NCBI GenBank assembly: GCA_948099385.1 | Contig: CANUEZ040000107.1 | Coordinates: forward strand, 4,960,001-5,024,000 | Source: Fasciola hepatica | Lineage: Eukaryota; Platyhelminthes; Trematoda; Plagiorchiida; Fasciolidae | Direction of reading: 5' to 3' | DNA: 64,000 nt | Part shown: positions 19,589 to 28,933 of the stretch, piece after piece | How positions within the stretch are numbered: the first letter of the stretch is position 1 | Layout: every line of letters starts with the position of its first letter | Notes under the pieces: generated by a model | Database searches by the model: none | Told to the model about the DNA's origin: nothing | What the model saw: the letters and a program-made list of their open reading frames with translations, nothing else | Program-made: the position numbers and the translations under genes

Positions 19589-20497
19589 CCGATACCCCAC
19601 ATACACGACATCACGGCATCACTTCACGGCACGACTGTATTTTCCAAGATCGATTTGGTGCGAGCCTATCACCAGATCCTAGTCGCCGCTGAAGATGTCG
19701 AGAAAACCGCTGTCAGGACTCCTTTTGGTTTGTTTGAGTTCCTACGTATGCCTTTTAGTTTGCGAAATGCTGCTCAGACATTCCAGAGGTTTATCGATAG
19801 CATTACACGAGACTTGGAATTTGTTCACGTCTATATCGATGACTTGCTAATCGCATCGTCGAGCGTAGATGAACATTTCCAACATTTGACGCTACTATTT
19901 CAACGTTTGTCCGAACATCGAATAGTAGTCAGTCCTGATAAATGTGAACTTGGCAAACCGGAACTTGTGTTCCTCGGCCACAAGATCACTCGAGAGGGTA
20001 TTAAGCCTTGCGAGGATAAAGTGTGCGCTATTCTAGATTACGCCGTACCGTCCTCAATCAAGGAGCTCAAGGCATTTTTGGGGTTAGTTAACTTCTATCG
20101 TCGTTTCATACCCCATGCCGCTGAACGTTTGCTTCCATTGACTGATCTACTTCGTGGCAATCCACGTAAGTTGTCGCTTACGGATGCCGTACGAGTAGCG
20201 CTCTCGGAGATTAAAGCGACATTACCTCAGACCACGCTCCTAATACACCCAGTTCCATCCGCCACGCTAAGCATAGCGGTGGATGCATCCGACTTTGCCA
20301 TCGGAGTGGTCCTGCAACAGTCTGTTTCTGGGATATGGCAGCCATTAGAGTTCTACTCTCGACGCCTCAATCCCACGGAAACCAAATATAGTGCTTTTGG
20401 TCGCGAACTGCTGGCTGCATATAATGCCGTTAAACACTTCCGCCATGCAGTCAAGGGTCGATATTTCATTCTCTTTTTACCGACCATAAGCCTTTGA
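19589..20497 (+). CDS. pol: Pol part 2 of CsRn1-like copy 1: RT core and RNase H
   Basis: Same frame as part 1 after the TAA. RT motifs are FSKIDLVRAYHQI (motif A), LRMPFSLRNAAQTFQRF (motif B) and YIDDLLIAS (catalytic YIDD), then FLGHKIT. RNase H follows with VDASDFAIGVVLQQ and the Glu-bearing YSAFGRELLA. The frame fails at a T5 run (20474-20478), just before the TDHKPL motif, which continues in the -1 frame. Copy 2 has the same defect. Confidence 0.88.
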   Translation, partial: PIPHIHDITASLHGTTVFSKIDLVRAYHQILVAAEDVEKTAVRTPFGLFEFLRMPFSLRNAAQTFQRFIDSITRDLEFVHVYIDDLLIASSSVDEHFQHLTLLFQRLSEHRIVVSPDKCELGKPELVFLGHKITREGIKPCEDKVCAILDYAVPSSIKELKAFLGLVNFYRRFIPHAAERLLPLTDLLRGNPRKLSLTDAVRVALSEIKATLPQTTLLIHPVPSATLSIAVDASDFAIGVVLQQSVSGIWQPLEFYSRRLNPTETKYSAFGRELLAAYNAVKHFRHAVKGRYFILFLPTISL

Positions 20498-22152
20498 CGT
20501 ATGCATTGCATACCAAGTCTGATCGTTACTCTCCACGAGAAGTCAGACATTTAGACTATATTTTACAGTTCACAACTGACCTACGACACGTTAAAGGTGA
20601 GTCGAACTGCGTTGCAGATGCTTTGTCGCGTATTCCGCTTAATGCCATTAAATCTCCGGTTTTAGACATCCCTGCCATGGCTGCCGCACAGGCACAGGAT
20701 TCTTCATGTATGGAAGCAGCTCAGTCATCGTCGCTACAGTGTCAGTCCGTACCTCTGGCCACCAGTGCCGGGACTATACTCTGCGACATGTCTACTGGTA
20801 TACCTCGACCAGTCGTACCCTCTGCATATCGACGTCTCGTGTTCGATACCCTACATGGACTATCACATCCAGGCATCGCAGCCAGTCTCCGATTAGTAGC
20901 TGCACGATACGTCTGGCCGTCCATGAATAAAGATGTTCGTATGTGGGCAAAACAGTGTCTACAATGTCAACGATCTAAAGTGCATAGGCACGTAGTTTCG
21001 CCTATCGGTACTTTTGCTACGCCTGATGCTCGCTTCGATCACACCTACGTAGACATTGTGGGTCCATTGACCCCATCACACGGGTATACCTATTTACTAA
21101 CGTGCATCGATAGATTTACGAGGTGGCCCGAGGCTATTCCCATCTCTGTCGTCACGGCCGAATCAGTGGCTCGACATCTGATAGAACGATGGATAGCTTC
21201 ATATGGTTGTCCTTCCACAATCACTACCGATCGAGGGCAACAATTTGAGTCCGATCTATTCTCTTCATCAACTCACATGCTGGGCACGGAACGCATTCGC
21301 ACGACCACGTACCATCCAGCATCGAATGGTTTAGTCGAACGTTTTCATCGCCAACTCAAAGCGGCTCTTAGAGCACACGAGAGCCCCGACTGGTACGAAA
21401 CGTTACCGCTAGTTCTGCTTGGTATCAGGACTTGCATAAAGGCAGATATCCAATGTTCCACCGCAGAACTTGTCTACGGCACGACATTACGACTGCCTGG
21501 GGAATTCTTTACGCCACGGAGTACAGACTCACTTGCCGTACAGACTTACGTTCACTGTTTGTCTACGTACATGCAAAATCTCGCTCCGGCGCAGACTCGA
21601 ATACAGCGACGACAGGTTTTTGTTCCGACCGAACTCGAAACTTGTTCGCATGTATTCATTCGTGTTGATTCGGTACGGAAACCATTACAACAGCCTTACG
21701 AAGGTCCATTTCGCGTGATTTCTCGTCACGATAAGACCTTTAATGTTGATCGACACGGTCGCGTCGATACCGTTAGCATTGATCGTCTCAAAGCCGCGTA
21801 CGTTGATGATAGTGTGTCGCCCGCTGACATGAGATTCGATGTTAACCCTGCACTACCTGTTGACGACACTTCCGTGTCACGTCAAGGTCTGCAGTTAGCG
21901 TTGCCTGCTACGACTTCGAATGAGGCTATCGTCTCACGTTCAGGACAGCACCCAGTGGGCACTGCTACGACTTCGAATGAGGCTATCGTCTCACGTTCAA
22001 GTCAGCAGCCAGTTGGTCCTGCTACGTCCTCGAATGAGAATACTGTCTCACGTTCAAGTCAGCAGAGCACGCCTACGCACTCGTCCGTGAATGAGGCTCC
22101 CGTCTCACGTTCCGGTCGGAAGATCGTTTGCCCAGCACGTTTTCGCGACTAG
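20494..22152 (+). CDS. pol: Pol part 3 of CsRn1-like copy 1: integrase with C-terminal repeats
   Basis: Open frame beginning with the RNase H end (KPLTYALHTKSD, VKGESNCVADALSR). The integrase has HHCC (HGLSHPGIA, CLQCQRSK) and the D,D,E core (YVDIVGPL, TTDRGQQF, NGLVERFHRQ). After the core, the frame runs to about 70 codons of imperfect tandem repeats built on SNEAIVSRS. It ends at 22152, 558 bp before the 3' LTR. The integrase inserts cDNA into the genome. Copy 2 (48465-50123) differs by only a handful of residues. Confidence 0.9.
   Translation: MTYALHTKSDRYSPREVRHLDYILQFTTDLRHVKGESNCVADALSRIPLNAIKSPVLDIPAMAAAQAQDSSCMEAAQSSSLQCQSVPLATSAGTILCDMSTGIPRPVVPSAYRRLVFDTLHGLSHPGIAASLRLVAARYVWPSMNKDVRMWAKQCLQCQRSKVHRHVVSPIGTFATPDARFDHTYVDIVGPLTPSHGYTYLLTCIDRFTRWPEAIPISVVTAESVARHLIERWIASYGCPSTITTDRGQQFESDLFSSSTHMLGTERIRTTTYHPASNGLVERFHRQLKAALRAHESPDWYETLPLVLLGIRTCIKADIQCSTAELVYGTTLRLPGEFFTPRSTDSLAVQTYVHCLSTYMQNLAPAQTRIQRRQVFVPTELETCSHVFIRVDSVRKPLQQPYEGPFRVISRHDKTFNVDRHGRVDTVSIDRLKAAYVDDSVSPADMRFDVNPALPVDDTSVSRQGLQLALPATTSNEAIVSRSGQHPVGTATTSNEAIVSRSSQQPVGPATSSNENTVSRSSQQSTPTHSSVNEAPVSRSGRKIVCPARFRD
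21895..22115 (+). repeat. Tandem repeats encoding the integrase C-terminus
   Basis: Four imperfect units of about 57-63 bp, each containing a variant of ACTTCGAATGAGGCT and GTCTCACGTTCA. They encode SNEAIVSRS, SNEAIVSRS, SNENTVSRS and VNEAPVSRS. An earlier, weaker unit (DTSVSRQG) precedes them. Confidence 0.85.
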
Positions 22153-22710
22153 GTCAAACACGATCTTAATCACTGCACTTCGCAGTAATAACTTTCGTGT
22201 TTATCGTTTCGACACGATTTGACATACCTCATTAGTTATTACTGCATTCTAGTCAAGTCCATTGCGGTTGCTGCACCAGTTTTTCGTTTCTTTTCGTTTC
22301 ATGGAACCTTGCCATATGGTACGCTTCGCTGGTCCCACGAAATTTGGAGAATTTTGGCACCAACGTTTGCATTCTGGATCGGCCCTGTCCTTGTCGTTCC
22401 TTGCCATTTACGAACCTACCGATTTGGCTTCCGGATATCATATTGGTTAACGGTTACCCGACTCTGGACGTTATTGGTGTGGCACACCTGGATGACGATT
22501 CACGCAACCGATGTCATTGGCAACGAATCTGGTTTACGCTCGACCATCATCCTACGGTTCCTGCATACCACGGATTTTGCCCGTCAGCATCCTACAGCAC
22601 AGTTCCATTTACGTATTTTGCACGCATTCACGCACACGAGTACCGTTTGTATGCCATCTACTCCTTGACATTTTTTCGAAAGCTTTCCGTGCTTTCTAGC
22701 TGGGGGCTGC
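22153..22710 (+). other. Pol-to-3' LTR spacer with a 149-codon open frame
   Basis: The spacer contains an open frame at 22219-22668 with several hydrophobic stretches (SIAVAAPVFRFF, FAFWIGPVLVVP). Copy 2 keeps the same frame (48398-47949) with one changed residue. Position between pol and LTR is where accessory genes sit in some LTR elements. However, other frames are also open here (22344-22715), the copies are too similar for conservation to mean much, and I recognise no family. Coding status is unproven. Confidence 0.3.
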
Positions 22711-23075
22711 TGTAGTGACCTCGATCGTTTTGAGAAAATGACTATTTTTGACATTGACCTAATTGTTCTCCGGTTGCCTACGTTTTACTGGACTAACTTT
22801 CCCGAGGTTTCCGTCGACCTCGTTTCAAATCACTTCCATTTTCGATCGCTCGCTCGCCGTTCGCTTTCTGCACAGCCGTCGCGTTTCGTTCCGTTTTCCG
22901 TTCGGTGTATCTCTCGTATCGGTACTGTTTCGGTGCCACGATATATAGAATACACCTGGCATCTGTAAACCGACTCGAGTCTTCTCTATTCGTTAGACAG
23001 AGGGGATATCGTTGGTATTTCGCTGCTATACCCGATAGGAGACACGTTCGCCAGCCGCACTCGAACGTCATCTAT
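22711..23075 (+). repeat. 3' LTR of CsRn1-like copy 1
   Basis: Begins TGTAGTGACC after a G-rich stretch (AGCTGGGGGCTGC) and matches the 5' LTR throughout with a few substitutions. It ends just before AACCT (23076-23080), the right copy of the target duplication. Confidence 0.92.
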
Positions 23076-25020
23076 AACCTCAGCATTCCTGATGCGCTGT
23101 TCCCACCATACTCAGGCAATGGCTACGGAGAGATCGGCCCTCGAACACCGACAGTTTCCGCCTAGCATCTACTCGTATTGGCCATGTCTCTGAACCGCAT
23201 AAAAGAACAGACCTAATTGCTACAGTGCACGCTCGACCCTTGACAGATAACCGGATGTCATGCCAGTGCCACGGATGACTAAGATTGACAAAAGCCAAAC
23301 ACGCCTTCTGTGTACGCGATGACAGTTCATCCGATATCTGTTAACCTGGCGAGATGTAACTTCCCAGATAACAAAATTTTTCCATTCCAGCTACAGCTTG
23401 CCGTGCAAAGAAGAGGTTTGGTGTAGCGCCAACCCAGTTCTGCAACAGCATTTTACACTTTGAAGATGCAAAACGCGCTCTACACATTGCTACGCTGTTG
23501 TTTAGGCTATCTAAGAAAGCTTGTAGCTTACCTGGATCTTCATTCAGAAGAACGATATTATCCGCATATTTCAGGTCCGACAGTTTACTGCCTGAGCAAA
23601 GATCTATGCCGCTATTTTCACACGAGAATAGGGCTGTGTCGAGAATCATTTCGACTGCAAAACTGAAGAGGAAGGGCGAAACAGAGCAACCCTGATGAAC
23701 ACCACTGCTCATGGTGAACTCAGGTGAAAGATCGCCGTAAGCACGAACTCGGCTGTTCGCATACAATGACTGGAAAAGAGAAATAAATTCCTCTGGCACA
23801 CCCTTCAATGAAAGGCAGCGCTCAAGAACTGCGCAGTCCACCGAATCGAACGCCACTTTTAGATCAAGAAAGACAGAGATTGTGGACCTACGGAACAAGT
23901 TTCTGTGCTCTAAGGTTTGCCGAAGAGTGAAGATGTGGTTGATGCAACCCCTACCGGGTCTGAAACCGGCTTGATTCTCAAGCGTACACATTTCGCGCGA
24001 GCTGGATAATCGGTGAGGAATAAGCCCGGTGAGCAATTTGGATGCGATACTTACCAAGCTAATTCCTCTGCGGTTTTTGCAAGAGGATCTGTTACTTTCC
24101 TTGTAAATTGGCACAATCACCAATCCCGACCACTCCCCGGGAATCTGCCCACTATCTCAAATAACTCGGAGTTTTGTTAACTCGGAAACCAAAGCTTCAT
24201 CTTCATTCTCGATAAATGACGGAGACAACCCATCCGGCCCAGCGGCTTTGTGCCTTTTCACGTAACCTATCACCCACAGTTTCTCTGGCAGATATATTTG
24301 GAAGGTTCACTGTAGAAGCAGTCCAACTGAATTGTTCCTTAAGGTGCTCCACCAAACGATTCCATTCAACGATTCTTGACAGTGAAGCAATAAGCCGTCG
24401 GATTCCTTGATTCACTGACATACACCGGGCTTCCGTGGACCGGTACCTCTATCCAAACGGTAAAGGTTGCGAGTATTGCCAGTGGGCGCAGCCTTTTCCA
24501 TTTCCCTACATTTCGCAATCCATCACTGCTCATACTCAATTTCAGGCTCCTAGTCAGTTGGTATCTCATGGATTTACAACCTTCATTGAATGTGGCATCC
24601 GGAAGGACGGGTCCGCGAGCATCCAACAGGGCAACTGATGTCGAAGATATCAATCGTTTGTGAGGCCTATTTGAACCACAGTCCTGAGTGGCATTAGACG
24701 AGCCATACAAGACTTCCTAGATCTGTTGCCAGCGTTCATTTGGGTCCTGGACATACGGCTGCATAGATAACTGTGTAGACAGCTCCGCCTGTAAAGCAAA
24801 TCATCGGTTATTGTCCAGAAGCAGCTGAGCAGGACGAGTGGCACTTGCGTTTGTGCGATCATGGACGAGACATAAACAGAAACGAACACGTACCAAGGCG
24901 TGATCTGAGTTCACAGGCGTAGACCGAAACGAACGATAATCTCTAACTGATCCATGCCAGTGGTGACCAATGACAATATGGTCAATCTGAGTCCATTGTT
25001 GTGAATACGTAGGAGGACGC
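23076..25020 (-). pseudogene. RTE-like LINE copy A2: endonuclease remnant and reverse transcriptase
   Basis: Minus strand, reading down from about 25020. The endonuclease end survives in mixed frames (25000-24650), then a linker with EHLKEQFSW. The RT frame 24123-23341 is open for 260 codons with RRGISLVSIASKLL, NQAGFRPGRGC, FLDLKVAFDSVD (A), SSGVHQGCSVSPFLF (B) and YADN (C). Residues after it (23298-23080) hold WHWHDIRLSVKGR and VLLCGSETWPIRVDARRKLS. The LINE then continues at 17483 across the LTR element. Near-identical to A1 in the palm. Confidence 0.85.
23148..23396 (-). repeat. Segment almost identical to 29491-29739
   Basis: About 250 bp of copy A2 are virtually identical to copy A3, while the neighbouring sequence on both sides diverges more strongly. 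The shared segment encodes the WHWHDIRLSVKGR to WPIRVDARR part of the LINE. Confidence 0.75.
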
Positions 25021-25144
25021 TATGTCAGTCTGTGTCGCTTCTTATGGCAGACGTTCATACTCGCCAGAAACAATACGTGGTAAGAACACAACTGAATGTG
25101 ACGATGGCCGTTGTCAGTGCGATCGGATGGGATATCATCACGAC

Positions 25145-25330
25145 GAGACTGCCCGTTGACGTGGTGTGTTGGCTTGCGCGCCTCTGTGACCCAAAGAGTT
25201 ATACCGGATGGCTTCCTTAAGCCGGAGATACAACCACGCCTGACAGGTCAGTGGGTAGAGGTCAGACAAAGTCCATTCTCCTGGTCATCTAGGTTGGGGG
25301 TCGATTTGAGCTGGCAACTCATTCGGTAAA
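25145..25330 (+). repeat. Dispersed SINE-like repeat, copy 2
   Basis: Homologous to 16905-17060. It has GGTCAGTGGGTAGAG (A-box-like) and about 40 bp later GGTTGGGGGTCGATTTGAG (loosely B-box-like), consistent with a tRNA-related SINE. The boundaries are not visible. Confidence 0.45.
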
Positions 25331-25925
25331 ATCAGTGGAAGAATAAGTGATCCAAACAGACGGGCTTCCACTCAGCCACCCCGCTGCCTTGCGGACAGGT
25401 TCTCGTTAGAACTGAAGGCTTTGGATGAGGACCCTCATCGTTCTCCTGCTCTGCGGCCGGATATCCTAGCAGCACCCGTCCAACATCTCCCATGAACTGC
25501 ACGAATAGGAAGAGTTCCATACTGCATCAGTCGTCACGCAGGATAATCAAGACCGCGCTGCCCATTGCATTGAGCGGGGTGGGTAGTGATAGGTGGCCTA
25601 TTGCTCAGAGTTTCCTCTCTTTTATTCAACCTTTGTCTTCTGTCCCCAGCCACGTCTCTTTGCAACTCTATCTACCCACAGTGCTTCCACTGACAACACG
25701 GCCGAAACTCGTAACGTTTCATTGTCAAATAGTGTCGTGAATAATCCTGTCTTGTAACTCACGTTTTCTCAAGCCTCATCAGCCTCTGAATTAGTACTCT
25801 TTTAACGTGCGTACAGTCATGCAGGCCGGTTAGCAGGCGTGCCTAGTCCCTCACAATGACCTCTCTAGAGATTGATGTATTTTGCGTACCCAGGATTTGA
25901 GCAGTGTAATTAAACTAACTGCTTC
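25331..25925. other. Probable 5' region of LINE B, no gene seen
   Basis: No recognisable protein. It directly precedes the endonuclease of LINE B and may be a 5' untranslated region or unrelated sequence. Confidence 0.35.
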
Positions 25926-26940
25926 TGGTATCTCATCGAGGTATTTTCTGTGCACCTCAGGAGACGAAGCAGCTAGAGCTGTCAACGTCGTGTAGGAATG
26001 GTCTTGATTGACAAGGCCGAAGCTGCTCTTCTAGACTGGATCCCTGTTAATAGACGTTTATGCGTTGTAAGACTCCAGGGGTCGGTTTGCGTTCAAAGGA
26101 ATAGTTGTGCTAAGCGCAGTTTGTTTGTGATCTCGGCATACGCTCCAGCAGACTGCAGCTCTGACACGCAGAAAGATGAGTTCTACGATGAACTCGCCAC
26201 TCTCGTTCGGAGGAGCAAAGGCTCTGACATTGTAGTGCTATTTGGTGACTCTAATGCACAAGTTGGCAAACCTGGTGAATTAGAAGCATGTACAGGTGGT
26301 CATTCTGCTTTACAAGCTGGGCGTACAGATAACGGGGATAGGCTTCTCCAGTTTTGTGCAGACAATCGATTGTTCTTGTCTAGCACCAGTTTCCGACACA
26401 GCTCGCGTCGCACGGCAACATGGCCCCCTAACTCTGCAGGTACTTTGAGTCAGATTGGTCATATCGCAGTAAGCTACCGGTGGTGCAGTTCTGTTCAGAA
26501 CTGCAGATCTTACTGGTCCACGTACGTAGAGTCGGACCATGCATTAGTTTTAATGCGATTATCTCTCCAACTCGATGGTCTTCAACGCAAACCGCAAACC
26601 CGGTTAGCCATGCTGCGTTTGTGTGATCCAGAGGTCCGCACTCGATATGAACAGAAGTTAGCAGATGAGGTAGGGTCTACGACGAACAGTAATTTATATG
26701 GTCAATGGGCCTATATCCACCAGGCAGTGCACGTGTCAGCAGGCTTTACCTGTGGTCCTGGATCCGATGTCCATCAAAGACAGTGGACTTTTCAAGGGTC
26801 GTTGAGTATAATGGAGCAAAATGTCAGCTCTCGAACTGTAAGGAGATGAATAAGATAAGAAGAAAGCTGCAAAAGCAAGGATCGCGAAAATTGATGGGCC
26901 AAGGTTGCCGAAGAAATGGAAACAGTAGCTGCTTCAGGTA
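25926..26940 (+). pseudogene. RTE-like LINE B: endonuclease
   Basis: The endonuclease starts in a broken frame (LCTSGDEAARAVN, 25945-25990) and continues in the 283-codon frame from 25998: VLIDKAEAALLDWIPVNRRL, FVISAYAPADC, IVVLFGDSNAQVGKPGE (the usual GDFN is GDSN) and VESDHALV, the catalytic SDH. It is missing its extreme N-terminus. A frameshift near 26650-26830 leads into the RT linker (26916-27140: RLFKLIRDTGGRRTQVSETI, VEYFKEQFDWP). Related to family A but clearly distinct. Confidence 0.8.
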
Positions 26941-27140
26941 ATATTCAAAGACTGTTCAAACTTATTCGTGACACCGGTGGACGGCGCACCCAAGTCAGCG
27001 AAACAATTTGCGGTAGAAATGGAGAACCCATCCATGGCAAACAACAAAGGCTCGACCGTTGGGTCGAATACTTCAAAGAACAGTTTGATTGGCCGCGCGC
27101 TAGTGTAATTACTCCTGTGTCAACAACTGCGATTCCTTGA

Positions 27141-28214
27141 GTGGTATCATTTGAGCCCCCATCGGAAGTAGAAGTGGAGTCGACCATTCGATTGCTGAAG
27201 CGAGGGAAAGCGGCCGGTCCTGACGAACTTCCTTCAGTTCTTTTCGAAATAGATGGTGGTGCTTTGATAAAATTACTTACCGCTTTGTTTTGTGACATTT
27301 GGAACGAGGAACGTATTCCGTTAATATGGAGCGAGTCATTGATTGTCCCCATCTTCAAGAAGGGAATACGCAATGACTGCAGTAATCATCGTGGGATTAG
27401 CTCAATCCCGATAGTCACCAAAGTATTAGCTTCGATTCTGCTGCACCGTCTTACACCGGCTCGTGAGAGGAATGTCCGCGAACAGCAGGCTGGATTCCGC
27501 CCAGGTCGAGGATGCATCGACCAGAGTTTTACTCTTCATCAAGTACTCGAAACGCGTCACACGCACCACCGACCGACAATAATGGTTTTTTCAGACTTGA
27601 AAGGCGCCTTCGATTTAGCTGACCGAACTGCGCTGTTCAGTGGTCTTCACCGAAAAGGTATGCCCCAGAAGTTCGTGAACCCACTGAGATCATTATATTC
27701 TCATACTTCTGGTCGTGTTAGAGTTTACGGTGAATTATCCGGTCGGTTCGAAACGACCAGTGGTGTTCGACAGGCATGCCCCATTTCTCCATTTCTGTTC
27801 AACTTCGTCATTGACAAAATAATGGAGAATGCCTTGCCAAACCTTCAAGATGTAGGCGTCGAACTAGGAAATAGTGAGAAGCTGTGTGACCCAGATTACG
27901 TGGACGACATTGTCTGCTTGTTCGAATGCACGGAACATGCGCAACTAGCTCTAGATAGACTCGCAAGAGCTGTAGCTCCATTCGGAATGCGCTTTGCACC
28001 TCCAAAGTGTAAAGTAATGTTACAAGACTGGATATCAACGATTCCGAGCTTGATGCTCGATGGGGAGGTGCTGGCAATTGTCGACCGCTTCACACACATC
28101 GGCAGCAGCGTGACGACGGATAGGGGCACGGTAGTAGAGGTGAGCACATGGATATCCAAGGCTCGAGCGACGTACGCTGGACTGAAGCACTTGTGGCACC
28201 GACCTGATATTTAA
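27141..28214 (+). pseudogene. RTE-like LINE B: reverse transcriptase
   Basis: Open for 357 codons: LKRGKAAGPDELPSVLF, WSESLIVPIFKKG, HRGISSIPIVTKVLA, QQAGFRPGRGCIDQSF, FSDLKGAFDLADR (motif A), TSGVRQACPISPFLFNFV (motif B) and PDYVDDIVCLFE (catalytic YVDD), then the thumb KCKVMLQDW. The catalytic box is intact. The frame is closed at both ends by stops that also interrupt the link to the endonuclease and to the C-terminal domain, so the copy is probably inactive. The Met at 27141 is not a true start. Confidence 0.85.
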
Positions 28215-28667
28215 CTGAAGTTGAAAGGTCGTGTATACTGTACCGCAGTGCGTTCAGTTTTGTTGTTTGGTTGCGGGACTTGGAGTCTGCGTGCTGAAGA
28301 TATTCGTCGTCTTGAGGTTTTCGACCACAGATGTTTACGTAGTATCGCTAAGATTGGGTGGAATGACCGAGTGAGCAATGATGAGGTCAGAAAGCGAGTA
28401 CTGAGTACTAATTCGGAGAATGTTTTTTCACAGCGTATCCAGCTTAGTAGACTTCGTTGGTTGGGGCGTGTTACGCATGGCAAACACACGTCTACCATAC
28501 CGTGTCCTATTCTCCGTTCCTCCTCATGAGTGGAAAAAGACTACGTGGAGGTCAACAGATGGCTTCGTAACAAGGAATGAGATAATTTACAGCGAACTTA
28601 GAAGTAGGTGCCTCACATCTTCGTGGTTAGGGTCTAAAATCCCACAACCAGTTGACTGGAGACACTG
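28215..28667 (+). pseudogene. RTE-like LINE B: C-terminal domain
   Basis: After a stop the element continues with KGRVYCTAVRSVLLFGCGTW, FDHRCLRSIAKIGWNDRVSN, EVRKRVL and LSRLRWLGRV, the conserved tail of this LINE type. A frameshift near 28480 is followed by YRVLFSVPPHEWKK and the last residues up to 28667. Confidence 0.75.
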
Positions 28668-28933
28668 AACGATATGGCAACGAACCGTGAACAGTGGCGA
28701 TTGTGTTTTCACTTTCTGTCGGATAATAATGATCGGTCGATGTGCATTTGTACAGTTAGACTATGTATTCCGTGTGTTGGCTGTAAGGGCGTTCTTTCCT
28801 TCCCCCACCTGTGTAGGTCTATTCCCTCTCCATCTTGTATATTCATACTTTCTAGTTCAACGTGCAACATGACGAGAAAGGCAGTGTTCAGTGGGGCTTG
28901 CCCTACTGTTTAACACTGTCAATGATGATGATT
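28668..28933 (+). other. LINE B 3' UTR ending in a short GAT repeat
   Basis: About 260 bp without coding sequence end in CAATGATGATGAT (28919-28931). LINEs of the RTE type commonly end in short tandem repeats. The next base begins a minus-strand endonuclease, so this is the insertion boundary of LINE B into LINE A3. Confidence 0.6.

Larger units (their letters stand above)
17489..23075 (+). mobile_element. Nearly complete Ty3/gypsy LTR retrotransposon, CsRn1-like (copy 1)
   Basis: A 5.6-kb LTR element with about 365-bp LTRs (17489-17853 and 22711-23075), a primer-binding site, gag, a -1 frame pro-pol and a 5-bp target duplication. The pol order is protease, RT, RNase H, integrase. The Gag Cys-His-Cys-Cys motif and the tRNA-Trp-like primer site are features I know from CsRn1 of Clonorchis and its relatives. 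The LTRs are almost identical, so insertion was recent. Pol has one nonsense codon and one frameshift, both shared with copy 2. Confidence 0.9.

Noticed and set aside
20473..20515. C TTT TTA run with a small hairpin (GTATGC/GCATAC) as a second -1 frameshift site in pol
   Set aside because: The first codon would re-pair poorly (TTT to CTT), the hairpin is short and too far downstream, and a frameshift inside RNase H has no clear purpose. An ancestral indel in a T run is simpler.
20353..20550. Small frames opposite the CsRn1-like pol that recur at 50067-50264
   Set aside because: They recur only because the element is present twice; they are shadows of the RT/RNase H frame.
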